Positions 53,231-62,577 of a DNA stretch of 64,000 nucleotides are shown one piece after another. The DNA lies in contig JAPLSB010000019.1 of NCBI GenBank assembly GCA_026398875.1, positions 186,001 to 250,000 of the forward strand, given 5' to 3'. The position numbers and the translations under genes are program-made. Under the pieces are notes generated by a model. The model saw nothing but the letters and a program-made list of their open reading frames with translations, was not told the origin of the DNA and did no database searches. Every line of letters starts with the position of its first letter. Position 1 is the stretch's first letter. This stretch comes from Gammaproteobacteria bacterium (GTDB taxonomy: Bacteria; Pseudomonadota; Gammaproteobacteria; Nevskiales; Nevskiaceae).

Positions 53231-53312
53231 TCGTGCCGGCGAAAGCCGGCATCCAGAGTCGCAGCGGACGCGCTTCGCTGGCACTGGATCCCGGCTTTCG
53301 CCGGGATGACCG
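53231..53312. repeat. REP-like palindromic element between kdpA and kdpB
   Basis: Left arm 53231-53256 and right arm 53284-53312 are inverted copies. Each arm contains a small hairpin, CCGGC-GAAA-GCCGG on the left and CCGGC-TTTC-GCCGG on the right. Core words are ATCCAG and CTGGAT. The same element occurs at 61111-61193 and as a half copy at 55376-55405. Confidence 0.9.
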
Positions 53313-53328
53313 TTCGAGATCAATCGCA

Positions 53329-55371
53329 ATGAACACCCAAGCCACTCCGCTGTTCACCTGGGCCCTGCTGGCCCCGGCGCTGCGCGACACCTTCGCCAAG
53401 CTGCATCCGGCGAGCCTCGCGAAGAACCCCGTGATCTTCATCACCGCACTGGTATCGCTGCTGGCCAGCGTGCTGTTCGTCCGTGACGCGGCAATTGGCG
53501 CGCCATTGCTGTTCTCCGGCCAGGTGATCGTCTGGCTGTGGTTCACCGTGCTGTTCGCGAACTTCGCCGAAGCGCTGGCCGAAGGCCGTGGCAAGGCGCA
53601 GGCGGCCAGCCTGCGGGAAACGCGCAGCCACACCATTGCCCGCAAGCTGAACAGCACCCGGACCGACGAGCTGAAAGTGCCGGCCACGGCACTGAAGGCC
53701 GGCGATCTGGTGGTTGCCGAGACCGGCGATCTGGTGCCGGCCGATGGCGAGGTCATCGAAGGCATCGCCACCATCGACGAATCGGCGATCACCGGGGAAT
53801 CGGCTCCGGTGATCCGCGAAGCCGGCGGCGACCGCTCGGCCGTCACCGGCGGTACCCGCGTGCTGTCCGACCGCATCGTCGTGCGCATCACCGCAGCGCC
53901 CGGCTCGGGCTTTCTCGACCGGATGATCGCGCTGGTCGAAGGCGCGGCCCGGCAGAAGACGCCTAACGAACTGGCGCTGAACATCCTGCTGGCCGGCTTG
54001 AGCCTGATCTTCGTGCTGGCGGTCGCGTCGATCCCGAGCTTCGCCGCCTACGCCGGCGGTGACGTGCCGGTGATCGTGCTGGTCGCGCTGTTCGTGACCT
54101 TGATCCCGACCACGATCGGTGCCCTGCTGTCGGCGATCGGCATTGCCGGCATGAACCGGCTGGTGCGCTTCAACGTGCTGGCGCTGTCCGGCCGGGCCGT
54201 GGAAGCCGCCGGCGATGTCGACACACTGCTGCTCGACAAGACCGGCACCATCACGCTCGGCAATCGTCAGGCCTGCGAGTTCATCCCGGTGCCCGGCGTC
54301 ACCGAACGCGAACTGGCTGAAGCCGCACAGCTCGCCAGCCTGTCCGACGAAACACCGGAAGGCCGCAGCGTGGTGGTGCTGGCCAAGGAAAAGTTCGGCC
54401 TGCGTGGCCGTGACATGGCTGGCGCCAATGCCAGCTTCATCCAGTTCACTGCGCAGACCCGGATGTCCGGTGTCGACCTCGGCATTTCGAAGATCCGCAA
54501 AGGCGCGGTCGATTCGGTGATCGAGTACATGACCCGCATTGCCGGCAGTCATTCAGTGCCGCCAGAGCTGAAGCTCATTGCCGAACGGGTCTCGAAGGTC
54601 GGCGGCACGCCGCTGGCAGTGGTTCGCGACGAGCGCGTGCTCGGCATCATTCACCTGAAGGACATCGTCAAGGGCGGCATCCGCGAGCGCTTCGCCGAGC
54701 TGCGCAGCATGGGCATCCGCACGGTGATGATCACCGGCGACAACCCGCTGACCGCCGCTGCGATTGCCGCCGAAGCCGGCGTCGATGACTTCCTGGCCCA
54801 GGCCACACCGGAAGACAAGCTGGCGCTGATCCGCAAGGAACAGGCCGGTGGCCGGCTGGTGGCGATGTGCGGTGACGGCACCAACGACGCGCCGGCACTG
54901 GCCCAGGCCGATGTCGGTGTCGCCATGCAGACCGGCACCGTGGCAGCGCGCGAGGCCGGCAACATGGTCGATCTCGATTCCGATCCGACCAAGCTGATCG
55001 AGATCGTCGGCATCGGCAAGCAGCTGCTGATGACCCGCGGCGCCTTGACCACGTTCTCGATCGCCAACGATGTCGCCAAGTACTTCGCGATCGTGCCGGC
55101 GCTGTTCGCCTCGTTCTATCCGCAGCTCGATGCACTGAACGTGATGGGCCTGCACAGCCCGCAGAGCGCGATCCTGTCGGCAATCATCTTCAACGCGCTG
55201 ATCATCATCGTGCTGATTCCCCTGGCGCTGCGCGGGGTGACCTACCGCGCGGTCGGTGCCGGGCAGCTGCTGGCCCGCAACCTTGCGATCTACGGCGGTG
55301 GCGGGCTGATCGCGCCATTCATCGGCATCAAGCTGATCGACATGGCGATCACCGCACTCGGACTTGCGTAG
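53329..55371 (+). CDS. kdpB: Potassium-transporting ATPase ATP-binding subunit KdpB
   Basis: The P-type ATPase subunit that powers K+ uptake. The 680-residue protein has the phosphorylation motif [13 protein letters not shown] (Asp303), the actuator motif [28 protein letters not shown] in the hinge, and [20 protein letters not shown] membrane helices. The ATG at 53329 is preferred. The frame stays open for 32 codons upstream, but that part is the palindromic repeat and adds no KdpB homology (mature start [11 protein letters not shown]). Confidence 0.96.
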   Translation: MNTQATPLFTWALLAPALRDTFAKLHPASLAKNPVIFITALVSLLASVLFVRDAAIGAPLLFSGQVIVWLWFTVLFANFAEALAEGRGKAQAASLRETRSHTIARKLNSTRTDELKVPATALKAGDLVVAETGDLVPADGEVIEGIATIDESAITGESAPVIREAGGDRSAVTGGTRVLSDRIVVRITAAPGSGFLDRMIALVEGAARQKTPNELALNILLAGLSLIFVLAVASIPSFAAYAGGDVPVIVLVALFVTLIPTTIGALLSAIGIAGMNRLVRFNVLALSGRAVEAAGDVDTLLLDKTGTITLGNRQACEFIPVPGVTERELAEAAQLASLSDETPEGRSVVVLAKEKFGLRGRDMAGANASFIQFTAQTRMSGVDLGISKIRKGAVDSVIEYMTRIAGSHSVPPELKLIAERVSKVGGTPLAVVRDERVLGIIHLKDIVKGGIRERFAELRSMGIRTVMITGDNPLTAAAIAAEAGVDDFLAQATPEDKLALIRKEQAGGRLVAMCGDGTNDAPALAQADVGVAMQTGTVAAREAGNMVDLDSDPTKLIEIVGIGKQLLMTRGALTTFSIANDVAKYFAIVPALFASFYPQLDALNVMGLHSPQSAILSAIIFNALIIIVLIPLALRGVTYRAVGAGQLLARNLAIYGGGGLIAPFIGIKLIDMAITALGLA

Positions 55372-55375
55372 CACT

Positions 55376-55405
55376 CGTCATTCCGGCGAAAGCCGCAATC
55401 CACAG
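55376..55405. repeat. Half copy of the REP-like element between kdpB and kdpC
   Basis: Contains ATTCCGGCGAAAGCCG, matching the left arm of the elements at 53231 and 61111. The right arm is missing. It lies five bases past the kdpB stop, in a 134-base gap that also holds CACCGCACG and its complement as a separate weak hairpin. Confidence 0.8.
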
Positions 55406-55505
55406 CCATCGAGCGCCGTTCTCCACCGCACGGCATGCGGAAACGCACGCACCACACCGCGTGCGGTGACGCGGCCTGCCGAACACTGATTCAAGGAGCC
55501 ACACC

Positions 55506-56084
55506 ATGCTTCAACACCTACGCCCCACCGTCGTCCTGCTGACGCTGTTGACGCTGCTGAGCGGCCTCGCCTACCCGATGGCGATCACCGGCCTCGCGCA
55601 GGCGCTGTTTCCGCATCAGGCCAACGGCAGCCTCATCGAGCGCGACGGCAAGCTGATCGGCTCGGAACTGATCGGCCAGACCTTCGCCAGCGCCGCCTAC
55701 TTCCACGGCCGGCCATCCGCCACCGGCCCGGATCCTTACAACGCGTCCGCCAGCAGCGGCTCCAACCTGGGGCCGACTTCAAAGGCGCTGCTCGATCGCG
55801 TGAAGGCCGATGCCGACAAGCTCCGTGCCGAAAATCCCGGCGCGGCCGTGCCCGTTGATCTGGTCACGGCATCCGGCAGCGGCCTCGATCCGCAGATCTC
55901 GCTCGCCGCCGTCGAGTTCCAGCTGCCGCGTGTCGCCAAGGCCCGCAACGCCGATCCGCAGCAGCTGCGTGCGCTGATCGCCGCTCACGCCGAGCACGAC
56001 GTGCTCGGCATCCTCGGCGAGCCGGTGATCAACGTGTTGAAGCTGAATCTGGCGCTCGATGCCGCGTTTCCCGTGGCTGGCTGA
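55506..56084 (+). CDS. kdpC: Potassium-transporting ATPase subunit KdpC
   Basis: A single-span periplasmic subunit that increases ATP affinity of KdpB. The 192-residue product has the N-terminal helix ([20 protein letters not shown]), the conserved [20 protein letters not shown], and [20 protein letters not shown]. The C terminus [16 protein letters not shown] is typical. A good AAGGAG lies about seven bases before the ATG. Confidence 0.95.
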   Translation: MLQHLRPTVVLLTLLTLLSGLAYPMAITGLAQALFPHQANGSLIERDGKLIGSELIGQTFASAAYFHGRPSATGPDPYNASASSGSNLGPTSKALLDRVKADADKLRAENPGAAVPVDLVTASGSGLDPQISLAAVEFQLPRVAKARNADPQQLRALIAAHAEHDVLGILGEPVINVLKLNLALDAAFPVAG

Positions 56085-56110
56085 GTGCAGGTTCCACGCA
56101 AAAGGCGGTC

Positions 56111-56220
56111 CTCACGCGGAGTGCGCCAAGACGCAGAGCAAGGAAAACGGGCAATGCATCGCCTGGACAGGCTTTTCTCGCTTCTGCGGTTCTTTGCGTT
56201 CTCCGCGTTCTCTGCGTGAG
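56111..56220. repeat. Palindromic CTCACGC repeat element between kdpC and the CNNM gene
   Basis: Bounded by CTCACGC and GCGTGAG, with imperfect arms rich in CGCAGAG/CGCAAAG words. The preceding CACGCAAAAGGCGGTCC and the following AGCCTTTTCGCCG resemble the flanks of the element at 34137-34285, so both belong to one family. The 230-base gap holds no gene; TATACT at 56286-56291 may be a -10 for the next gene. Confidence 0.75.
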
Positions 56221-56329
56221 ATCAGCCTTTTCGCCGTGCGCATGAACGCGAAACGCGCACGCACGAGCGCCCCGGAGTCGGGCGATATACTCGCCTCGGC
56301 CTCGGTCCCGGGGCATGCCTTGCGGTCCC

Positions 56330-57670
56330 ATGTCACCTCTGAACAATGCGCTACTGGTCGCTCTGGCGTGCGCGCTGGTGGTCTTGAACGGCTTTTTCGT
56401 TGCTGCCGAATTCTCGCTGGTCAAGCTGCGCACGACGCGTGCGCAGGAACTGAGCACGCAGCGCGGCTGGCGTGGCCGCATCCTCGGCAAGGTCCATGGC
56501 CGGCTCGATACCTATCTGTCGGCCTGCCAGCTCGGCATCACGCTGTCGTCCCTGGGCCTCGGCTGGGTCGGCGAACCGGCGTTCGCCGGCCTGCTGGAAC
56601 CGCTGCTGGCGATGGTCGGCATCGAATCGGAACGGACCATCCACACGATCTCGTTCATCGTCGCGTTCACGGTGATCTCGTTCCTGCACATCGTCATCGG
56701 CGAACTGGCGCCGAAGTCGATGGCGATCCGGCAGCCGGAAGGCGTGTCGCTGTGGACGGCGGCACCGCTGTACGCGTTCTACTGGCTGATGTATCCGGCG
56801 ATCGAGTTGCTGAACCGCAGCGCCAATATCGCGCTGAAGGCCGCCGGCCTCGAAGGCACCGGCGGCGGCCACGGCGACAACAGCTACACGCATGACGAGC
56901 TCAAGATGATCCTGCATCTGAGCCATGCGGCCAGCGACAAGCCGGAATCCAACCTCAACGCGATGCTTGCGCACACGCTGGAGTTGCAGGATCTGGTCGC
57001 CAGCGACCTGATGCGGCCGCGCCGTGACCTGATCGCGCTGTCCGTCGAGAACAGCCACGCCGAAGTCCGGCGCACGGTGCAGAAGTACGGCTACAGCCGC
57101 TATCCGCTGCTCGATGAGGACGAAGCGGTGGTTGGCGTGGTCCACGTCAAGGATCTGCTGCTCGAGCCGCCGGGTGACGACTTCAGCGCGCGGCTGCGCC
57201 GGCTGAGCCGCGAGGTGCACCGCTTCCGCGCGGAAACCCCGGCGCTCGAAGTGCTGCGCCGCTTCCGCCAGGGTGCGCCGCATCTGGCGCTGGTCGACGA
57301 CTTCGAAGGCACGATGGATGGCTTCGTCACGCTTGAAGACGTGCTTGAAGCGATGCTCGGCGAGATTGCCGACGAGTACGAACCGCGCCGCGCCGGCCAG
57401 GTCGACCGGCGCATCGTGCATCTTGCCGATGGCAGTCTGCTGCTCCGAGGCGACACACCGATCTACCGGCTGGAGCGAGTGCTCGGCGGCGATATCCGCG
57501 GCAGCGATGAAGTCGACACCGTTGCCGGCCTGATCATGCAGCGCCTCGATCGCATCGCCGTTCGCGGCGATGTCATCGTCCTCGGCGATCGCGAGCTGAC
57601 CGTGCAACGCGTCACCGGCCCGCGCATCGAGCGCATCAAGCTGTCGAAACGCATCGTGGTCGACGACTGA
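56330..57670 (+). CDS. CNNM/CBS/CorC-type transporter-like protein (hemolysin family)
   Basis: About 446 residues. The N-terminal DUF21/CNNM domain has three to four helices (ALLVALACALVVLNGFFVAA, LGITLSSLGLGWVGEPAFA, TISFIVAFTVISFLHIVIGE). Two CBS domains follow (DLMRPRRDLIALSVE; YPLLDEDEAVVGVVHVKDLL), then a CorC_HlyC domain (GRIVHLADGSL-type, YRLERVLGG). CNNM/CorC proteins act in Mg2+ or Co2+ efflux. An ATG at 56315 is an alternative start. It ends two bases before kdpD, so it is probably co-transcribed with kdpDE and separates them from kdpABC. Confidence 0.85.
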   Translation: MSPLNNALLVALACALVVLNGFFVAAEFSLVKLRTTRAQELSTQRGWRGRILGKVHGRLDTYLSACQLGITLSSLGLGWVGEPAFAGLLEPLLAMVGIESERTIHTISFIVAFTVISFLHIVIGELAPKSMAIRQPEGVSLWTAAPLYAFYWLMYPAIELLNRSANIALKAAGLEGTGGGHGDNSYTHDELKMILHLSHAASDKPESNLNAMLAHTLELQDLVASDLMRPRRDLIALSVENSHAEVRRTVQKYGYSRYPLLDEDEAVVGVVHVKDLLLEPPGDDFSARLRRLSREVHRFRAETPALEVLRRFRQGAPHLALVDDFEGTMDGFVTLEDVLEAMLGEIADEYEPRRAGQVDRRIVHLADGSLLLRGDTPIYRLERVLGGDIRGSDEVDTVAGLIMQRLDRIAVRGDVIVLGDRELTVQRVTGPRIERIKLSKRIVVDD

Positions 57671-57672
57671 CG

Positions 57673-60414
57673 ATGGCCGCCGACGAGCCGACCCGCCCGT
57701 CGCCCGAGGCGCTACTGGAAGCGGCGCGCAATGCCGCGCGCGGCAAGCTGCGGATCTTCCTCGGCGCCGCCCCCGGTGTCGGCAAGACCTGCGCGATGCT
57801 GAAGGCCGCGCATCGCAAGCGTGCCGAAGGCGTCGATGTGGTGGTCGCGATCGTCGAGACCCACGGCCGCCGCGACACCGAAGCGCTGATCGAAGGCCTC
57901 GAAGTGCTGCCGCGTAAGGCGCTGCCAGCGAAAGGCAACGCCTACCCCGAAATGGACCTCGATGCCCTGCTCACCCGCCGGCCACAGCTGGCATTGGTCG
58001 ATGAGCTGGCGCACAGCAATGTCGAGGGCTCGCGGCATCCGAAGCGCCATCAGGATGTCGCCGAGCTGCTGGCGGCCGGCATCGATGTCTGGTCGACGCT
58101 GAACATCCAGCATCTGGAAAGCCTCAACGATGTGGTCGCCCGCATCACCCGGGTGCGAGTCCGGGAAACGGTGCCGGACCGGGTATTCGACACTGCCGAT
58201 GAAGTCGAGATCGTCGACCTGACGCCGCAGGAGCTGATCGAGCGTCTGGAAGACGGCAAGGTCTACGCCGGTGCGCAGGCACAGGCGGCGCTGAAAAACT
58301 GGTTCAAGCCCGGCAACCTCACGGCGCTGCGCGAACTGGCCTTGCGCCGCACCGCCGAGCGGGTCGACGACCAGATGCGCGCCTATATGCGCAGCCATGC
58401 GATCCGCGGGCCCTGGGCGGCTGGCGAACGCTTGCTGGTCTGCGTCAATGAATCACCGGCCGCAGCGGAAGTGGTACGCCGTGCCAAGCGCGTTGCCGAT
58501 CGCCTGAACGCGCCATGGTTCGCGATCCATGTCGAAACCGCACGCAGCCGCGCACTTGGCGAAAAGGCCCAGACCCGGATTGCCGACACCATCCGGCTTG
58601 CCGAATCGCTCGGTGCCGAAACGCTGACCTTGCCCGGCAGCCGCAACATCGCTGCCGATCTGCTCGGCTGGTCGCGCGACAACAACATCACCCAGATCCT
58701 GCTTGGCAAATCGCGCCGCAGCCGCTGGTTCGAGTTCCGCCATGGCTCGGTGGTGCAGGACCTGATGCGCGAAGCCGCCGGCATCGACATCCATGTGCTC
58801 GCCGAGGACCGGCAGGCCATCTCCAGCGCAGCGCCCGAACCGGGTAGTGACGAGCAGCCACACCGCACGCCGACCGAAAGCATCGGCATCTATGTCGCCA
58901 CCGCGTTGATGGTCGCCGTTGCCACGCTGCTCGGCCGCGCGCTGGTGGCCTTCGTCAGCGTGCCGAACATTTCGCTGATCTATCTGGCGGCCGTGCTGTG
59001 GAGCGCCACGCGCTACGGCCTGGGTGCGTCGATCTTCGCGTCGATCGCCAGCACCCTCGCCTACAACTTTTTCTTCACCGAGCCGCCCTACACCTTCACC
59101 GTTGCCGATCCCAGCCAGGTGCTGGCGCTGATCTTCTTCTGCATGGCAGCGGTGCTGACCAGCACGCTGACGGCGCGCGAACGCGTGCACGCCCAAACCG
59201 CGCACGATCAGGCCCGCACCACCGCCGAACTGCTGGCCTTCAGCCGCAAGCTGGCCGGCATCCGCAAGCTCGACACGCTGATGGCGGCCAGTGCTGCGCA
59301 GATCGCCAACATGCTGAAGGTCGATGCGCTGATGCTGTTGCCGGATGCCAGGACCGGCGCGCTGGTGGCGATGGCCAGCGCCCCGGCCGGGGCTGCGCTC
59401 GACGAAGCCGACCTTGCTGCGGCGACCTGGTGCTGGGACAAGAATCAGCCGACCGGCAGCGGTACCGACACCTTGCCCGGCGGCCGGCGCCTGTTCCTGC
59501 CGCTGCGCACCGGGCAAGGCCGGCTCGGCGTGATCGGCGTCAGCCGCAGCCAAGGCGATGCACGTCTCAGCCCGGACGAGCGCCGGCTGCTCGATGCGCT
59601 GGCCGATCTGGCGGCGATCGCCACCGAGCGGATTCGGCTGGCCAAGGACATCGACCAGGCGCGGATGCTGGCCGAAACCGAAAAGCTCAGAGGCTCGCTG
59701 CTGACCTCGATCTCGCATGATCTGCGCACGCCGCTGGCCTCGATCATCGGCACCTTCGCGACCTTGCGCAGCCACGGCGGTCGCTTCGATGCCGAGGCCA
59801 GCGAAGAACTGCTGGCCAGCGCCCAGGAAGAAGCCGAACGGCTCAACCGCTATGTCTCGAACCTGCTCGACATGACCCGGCTCGATGCCGGCGCGCTGGA
59901 GCCGAAACGCGAGCCCTGCGATCTCGGTGATCTAATCGCCGCAGCCGTGCGCCGCAGCACGAAGCAGCTTGCCGGCCACAAGATCAAGCTCAATGTGCCG
60001 GCCAACCTGCCGCTGCTGCTGCTCGACGAAACGCTGATGGATCAGGTGCTGGTCAACCTGCTCGACAACGCCGCCAAGTACACGCCGGCCGGCAGCACCA
60101 TCGAGATCGGTGTCGTGCGTCACCGCTTCTCGATTGCCATCCACGTCCGCGACGACGGCCCCGGCATTCCGCCGGGCGATCTCGACCGCATCTTCGACAA
60201 GTTCTACCGGGTCCGCGAAGACGCCGACCGCTCGCGTGCCGGCACCGGCCTGGGCCTGGCGATCTGCCGCGGCTTCGTGATCGCGATGGGCGGCCGCATC
60301 CACGCCCGCAACCGCTCGGAAACCAGCGATGGCGGCCCGGCCCACGGTGCGGAATTCCTGATCGAGTTCTCCCCCGATCTGATTGCAGAGGCTCAGCCCG
60401 AGGCGTCTGCATGA
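57673..60414 (+). CDS. kdpD: Sensor histidine kinase KdpD
   Basis: Senses potassium limitation and phosphorylates KdpE. The 913-residue protein has the N-terminal KdpD domain with Walker A-like GAAPGVGKT and LALVDELAHSN, then a universal stress protein-like domain (ERLLVCVNESPAAAEVVRRA). Four transmembrane helices follow near residues 400-510, then a GAF region. The kinase core has His682 in SISHDLRTPLASI, the N box LVNLLDNAAKYTP, and G boxes DDGPGIPPGDLDRIF and GTGLGLAICRG. It overlaps kdpE by four bases. Confidence 0.96.
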   Translation: MAADEPTRPSPEALLEAARNAARGKLRIFLGAAPGVGKTCAMLKAAHRKRAEGVDVVVAIVETHGRRDTEALIEGLEVLPRKALPAKGNAYPEMDLDALLTRRPQLALVDELAHSNVEGSRHPKRHQDVAELLAAGIDVWSTLNIQHLESLNDVVARITRVRVRETVPDRVFDTADEVEIVDLTPQELIERLEDGKVYAGAQAQAALKNWFKPGNLTALRELALRRTAERVDDQMRAYMRSHAIRGPWAAGERLLVCVNESPAAAEVVRRAKRVADRLNAPWFAIHVETARSRALGEKAQTRIADTIRLAESLGAETLTLPGSRNIAADLLGWSRDNNITQILLGKSRRSRWFEFRHGSVVQDLMREAAGIDIHVLAEDRQAISSAAPEPGSDEQPHRTPTESIGIYVATALMVAVATLLGRALVAFVSVPNISLIYLAAVLWSATRYGLGASIFASIASTLAYNFFFTEPPYTFTVADPSQVLALIFFCMAAVLTSTLTARERVHAQTAHDQARTTAELLAFSRKLAGIRKLDTLMAASAAQIANMLKVDALMLLPDARTGALVAMASAPAGAALDEADLAAATWCWDKNQPTGSGTDTLPGGRRLFLPLRTGQGRLGVIGVSRSQGDARLSPDERRLLDALADLAAIATERIRLAKDIDQARMLAETEKLRGSLLTSISHDLRTPLASIIGTFATLRSHGGRFDAEASEELLASAQEEAERLNRYVSNLLDMTRLDAGALEPKREPCDLGDLIAAAVRRSTKQLAGHKIKLNVPANLPLLLLDETLMDQVLVNLLDNAAKYTPAGSTIEIGVVRHRFSIAIHVRDDGPGIPPGDLDRIFDKFYRVREDADRSRAGTGLGLAICRGFVIAMGGRIHARNRSETSDGGPAHGAEFLIEFSPDLIAEAQPEASA

Positions 60415-61106
60415 GCCTGGAACTCGGCAAGGTGCTGGTCGTCGACGACGAAGCGGCGATCCGCCGGCTGTTGCGCAACACGCTGCAGGTCAACGATTAC
60501 CGGGTGTTCGAAGCAGGCACCGTCGTCGACGCGCTGGCGATGGCGGCATCGCACCTGCCCGACGTGATCCTGCTGGACCTCGGTTTGCCCGACGGCGATG
60601 GCCTGCGCGTGATCGACACGGTGCGCGCCACGTCTGCGGTGCCGATCATCGTGCTGTCCAGCCGTACCGATGACAGCGGCAAGGTCCGCGCGCTCGATGC
60701 CGGGGCCGACGACTACGTGACCAAGCCGTTCAGCGTCGACGAACTGCTGGCGCGGATCCGCGCCGCCCTGCGGCACCGTGTGCAAAGCCAGGGCGCGCAG
60801 CCGCTGTTCGTTCGCGGCGGGCTGACCGTGGATCTGGTGCGGCGTCTGGTGACCCGCGACGGCGTGGAAGTGCGCTTGTCGCCGAAGGAATACGGAATCC
60901 TGCAACAGCTGGTGCTGCACGCCGGCCGGGTGCTGACCCATCGTCATCTGCTGCGCGAAGTCTGGCAGCAGGACTCGGAGGGTGATGTCGCCTATCTGCG
61001 CGTCTACATCCGCCAGCTGCGCGGCAAGCTCGAAGCCAATCCCGAGCAGCCGAGCTTGATCGTCACCGAGCCGGGTGTCGGCTACCGGTTGCGAGGCGAG
61101 GCCTGA
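60411..61106 (+). CDS. kdpE: Response regulator KdpE
   Basis: OmpR-family regulator that activates kdp transcription. The 231-residue protein has a receiver domain with acidic DDE near residues 9-11, phosphoacceptor Asp56 in ILLDLGLPDGDG, and Lys in YVTKPFSVDELLARI. The winged-helix output domain includes RLSPKEYGILQQLVLHAGRV and SLIVTEPGVGYRLR. It should bind the tandem TCTTTA repeat at 51190-51206. Confidence 0.96.
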   Translation: MSLELGKVLVVDDEAAIRRLLRNTLQVNDYRVFEAGTVVDALAMAASHLPDVILLDLGLPDGDGLRVIDTVRATSAVPIIVLSSRTDDSGKVRALDAGADDYVTKPFSVDELLARIRAALRHRVQSQGAQPLFVRGGLTVDLVRRLVTRDGVEVRLSPKEYGILQQLVLHAGRVLTHRHLLREVWQQDSEGDVAYLRVYIRQLRGKLEANPEQPSLIVTEPGVGYRLRGEA

Positions 61107-61110
61107 CAAC

Positions 61111-61193
61111 CGTCATTCCGGCGAAAGCCGGAATCCAGAGCCATTGAGCGCTGCACTCTCCCGACTCTGGATCCCGGCTTTCGCCGGGATGAC
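61111..61193. repeat. REP-like palindromic element after kdpE
   Basis: Complete copy with arms 61111-61138 and 61167-61193, carrying the same CCGGC-GAAA-GCCGG and CCGGC-TTTC-GCCGG hairpins as at 53231-53312. It starts five bases after the kdpE stop and may act as the operon's 3' end structure. Confidence 0.9.
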
Positions 61194-61208
61194 TACACAT
61201 CGGAGCAG

Positions 61209-61341
61209 TCACTTGATCTTCAGCGCTTCCGGCAGGCAAAGCTGACCACGCCGGGGCGCTCGATGCAGCGCAGGAATTCATCGGCCTCGCGCGACTTGCT
61301 GGCTTCGTCCAGATATTCGCCAATGCGTCGCGAGCAGCCTT
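61209..61341 (-). pseudogene. Decayed duplicate of the small lipoprotein gene at 61727-62128
   Basis: The 25 bases at 61209-61233 are identical to 61727-61751. After a deletion of about 90 bases the similarity resumes at 61234-61338 against about 61840-61948, at roughly nine bases in ten. The remaining frame reads GCSRRIGEYLDEASKSREAD and RPGVVSFAC, then stops early; the N-terminal signal peptide and the C-terminal coding part are lost. The intact gene lies on the other side of the VOC gene. Confidence 0.85.
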
Positions 61342-61347
61342 GCCGAA

Positions 61348-61719
61348 CTACGACGTGCTGCAGTCAAGATCGCTCGCGAAGCGCAAACGGTTGCCGTCGG
61401 GATCGACCACGATCATTTCGCGCGTGTCCCACGGCGTGTCTTCGGGCGGCTGGACGATGGCGATGCCGTTGGCGAGGAACGCACGGTGGCAGGCATCGAC
61501 ATCGGGGACGCAGAGGTAGACCGCCCCACCCGGCTGGCAGTCGCCCGCGTGTTCGGTCAGGAACAGCGTCTGCCCCTCGCGCGTGATCTGGCAGAACAGC
61601 GGAAAGCCCGGCTCGAACTGGTGCTGCCAGTCGATCTCGAAACCGAGCCCGTCGACATAGAACGGCAGCGAGATGGCGGCGCTGAGCACCCGCAGCTGCG
61701 GAATGACTGTCTGGGTCAT
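61348..61719 (-). CDS. VOC family protein (glyoxalase/bleomycin resistance-like)
   Basis: A 123-residue vicinal-oxygen-chelate protein. Typical strands and helix order are seen: LRVLSAAISLPFYVDGLGFE, LPFCQITREG-type centre, GGAVYLCVPDVDACHRAFLA, and the ending TREMIVVDPDGNRLRFA. Such proteins include glyoxalase-like enzymes and antibiotic-binding proteins, and no specific substrate is shown. It starts seven bases after the small lipoprotein gene, with which it is probably co-transcribed. Confidence 0.82.
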   Translation of the reverse strand: MTQTVIPQLRVLSAAISLPFYVDGLGFEIDWQHQFEPGFPLFCQITREGQTLFLTEHAGDCQPGGAVYLCVPDVDACHRAFLANGIAIVQPPEDTPWDTREMIVVDPDGNRLRFASDLDCSTS

Positions 61720-61726
61720 CGGCTGC

Positions 61727-62128
61727 TCACTTGATCTTCAGCGCTTCCGGCGAGATCTGGTCGCAGCTCGGTCCGCGCCGCACCTCGATGCCGGAGACCT
61801 TGTCGTCGCGCAGTACCACGGTCACCTGGTCGCGGTTCTGGCAAGCGAAGCTGACCACACCGGGGCGCTCGACGCAGTACAGGAACTGATCGGCCTCGCG
61901 CGACTTGCCGGCTTCGTCCAGATATTCGCCGCTGCGTCGCGAGCAGCCGAAACCGAGCCCTGACAGTCGGGAATCGGCCTGTACCGCGTTCAGGCCGTAT
62001 TCGATGCGCTCACGGATCGCGCTGCGCCGCGCCGGGTCCGGCGTCTGGCTCAAGGCGCTGCAGCCGGCCACCAGCGCCGCGGCCGCCAGAACCAGCACGT
62101 TGCGGCGCGCCTTCGAAAAGCGATTCAT
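61727..62128 (-). CDS. Small lipoprotein, function unknown
   Basis: About 133 residues with a lipoprotein signal peptide (VLVLAAAALVAGC). The mature part has five more cysteines, two of them in FGCSRRSGEYLDEAGKSREA and FACQNRDQ, suggesting disulfides. A longer start three codons upstream would overlap holC as ATGA, so coupling to holC is possible. No family is recognised. A decayed second copy of the gene is at 61209-61341. Confidence 0.65.
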   Translation of the reverse strand: MNRFSKARRNVLVLAAAALVAGCSALSQTPDPARRSAIRERIEYGLNAVQADSRLSGLGFGCSRRSGEYLDEAGKSREADQFLYCVERPGVVSFACQNRDQVTVVLRDDKVSGIEVRRGPSCDQISPEALKIK

Positions 62129-62133
62129 GGCGA

Positions 62134-62577
62134 TCATCCGTTGAGGTTGTGGGTCGCAAGCTCATAGCCGCGGTCACGGTAGAACTTGTAGCGCTCGCGC
62201 GAGCCAGTGCGGGCGGCCGGATTGGCATCGACGATTTCCAGCACCCGTTCGAAACGGCTGAAAAACGGCGGAATGTCGAGACCGAGGTTGATCATCACGC
62301 CGTCGTAGCTCACCGGCGGCTCGTCGGCACCGATCAGCACCGCCGGCAGCGGGGCATCGGGTGCCGTCGCGCTCAGCTTTTCGTGGGTAATGAAGCTGCC
62401 CTGCCGGAACGTCCACAACGCCGTGTCGAGTTCGTCGGCCACCAATGGGTCCGGCACGTAGACGAACACACGCTTGCCGCTGGCGGTGGCCTTGTCGCAC
62501 AGCTTGCAGGCCGTCAGCACGTGGCTGGTGACCGCCGCGAACGCGTCGCTGAGGATGTAGAAATCGATGCGGGTCAC
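62134..62577 (-). CDS. holC: DNA polymerase III subunit chi
   Basis: A 147-residue subunit that links the clamp loader to single-strand binding protein. The chi family features are present: RIDFYILSD at the start, ACKLCDKATASGKRVFVYVP, LWTFRQGSFITHE, and the final YKFYRDRGYELATHNL. The start codon is GTG at 62577. The common neighbour pepA is absent; the next gene upstream is ompA, over 300 bases away. Confidence 0.93.
   Translation of the reverse strand: MTRIDFYILSDAFAAVTSHVLTACKLCDKATASGKRVFVYVPDPLVADELDTALWTFRQGSFITHEKLSATAPDAPLPAVLIGADEPPVSYDGVMINLGLDIPPFFSRFERVLEIVDANPAARTGSRERYKFYRDRGYELATHNLNG

Noticed and set aside
53233..53328. 32-codon N-terminal extension of kdpB
   Set aside because: The extension is the REP-like element read through in frame; KdpB homology begins after the ATG at 53329.
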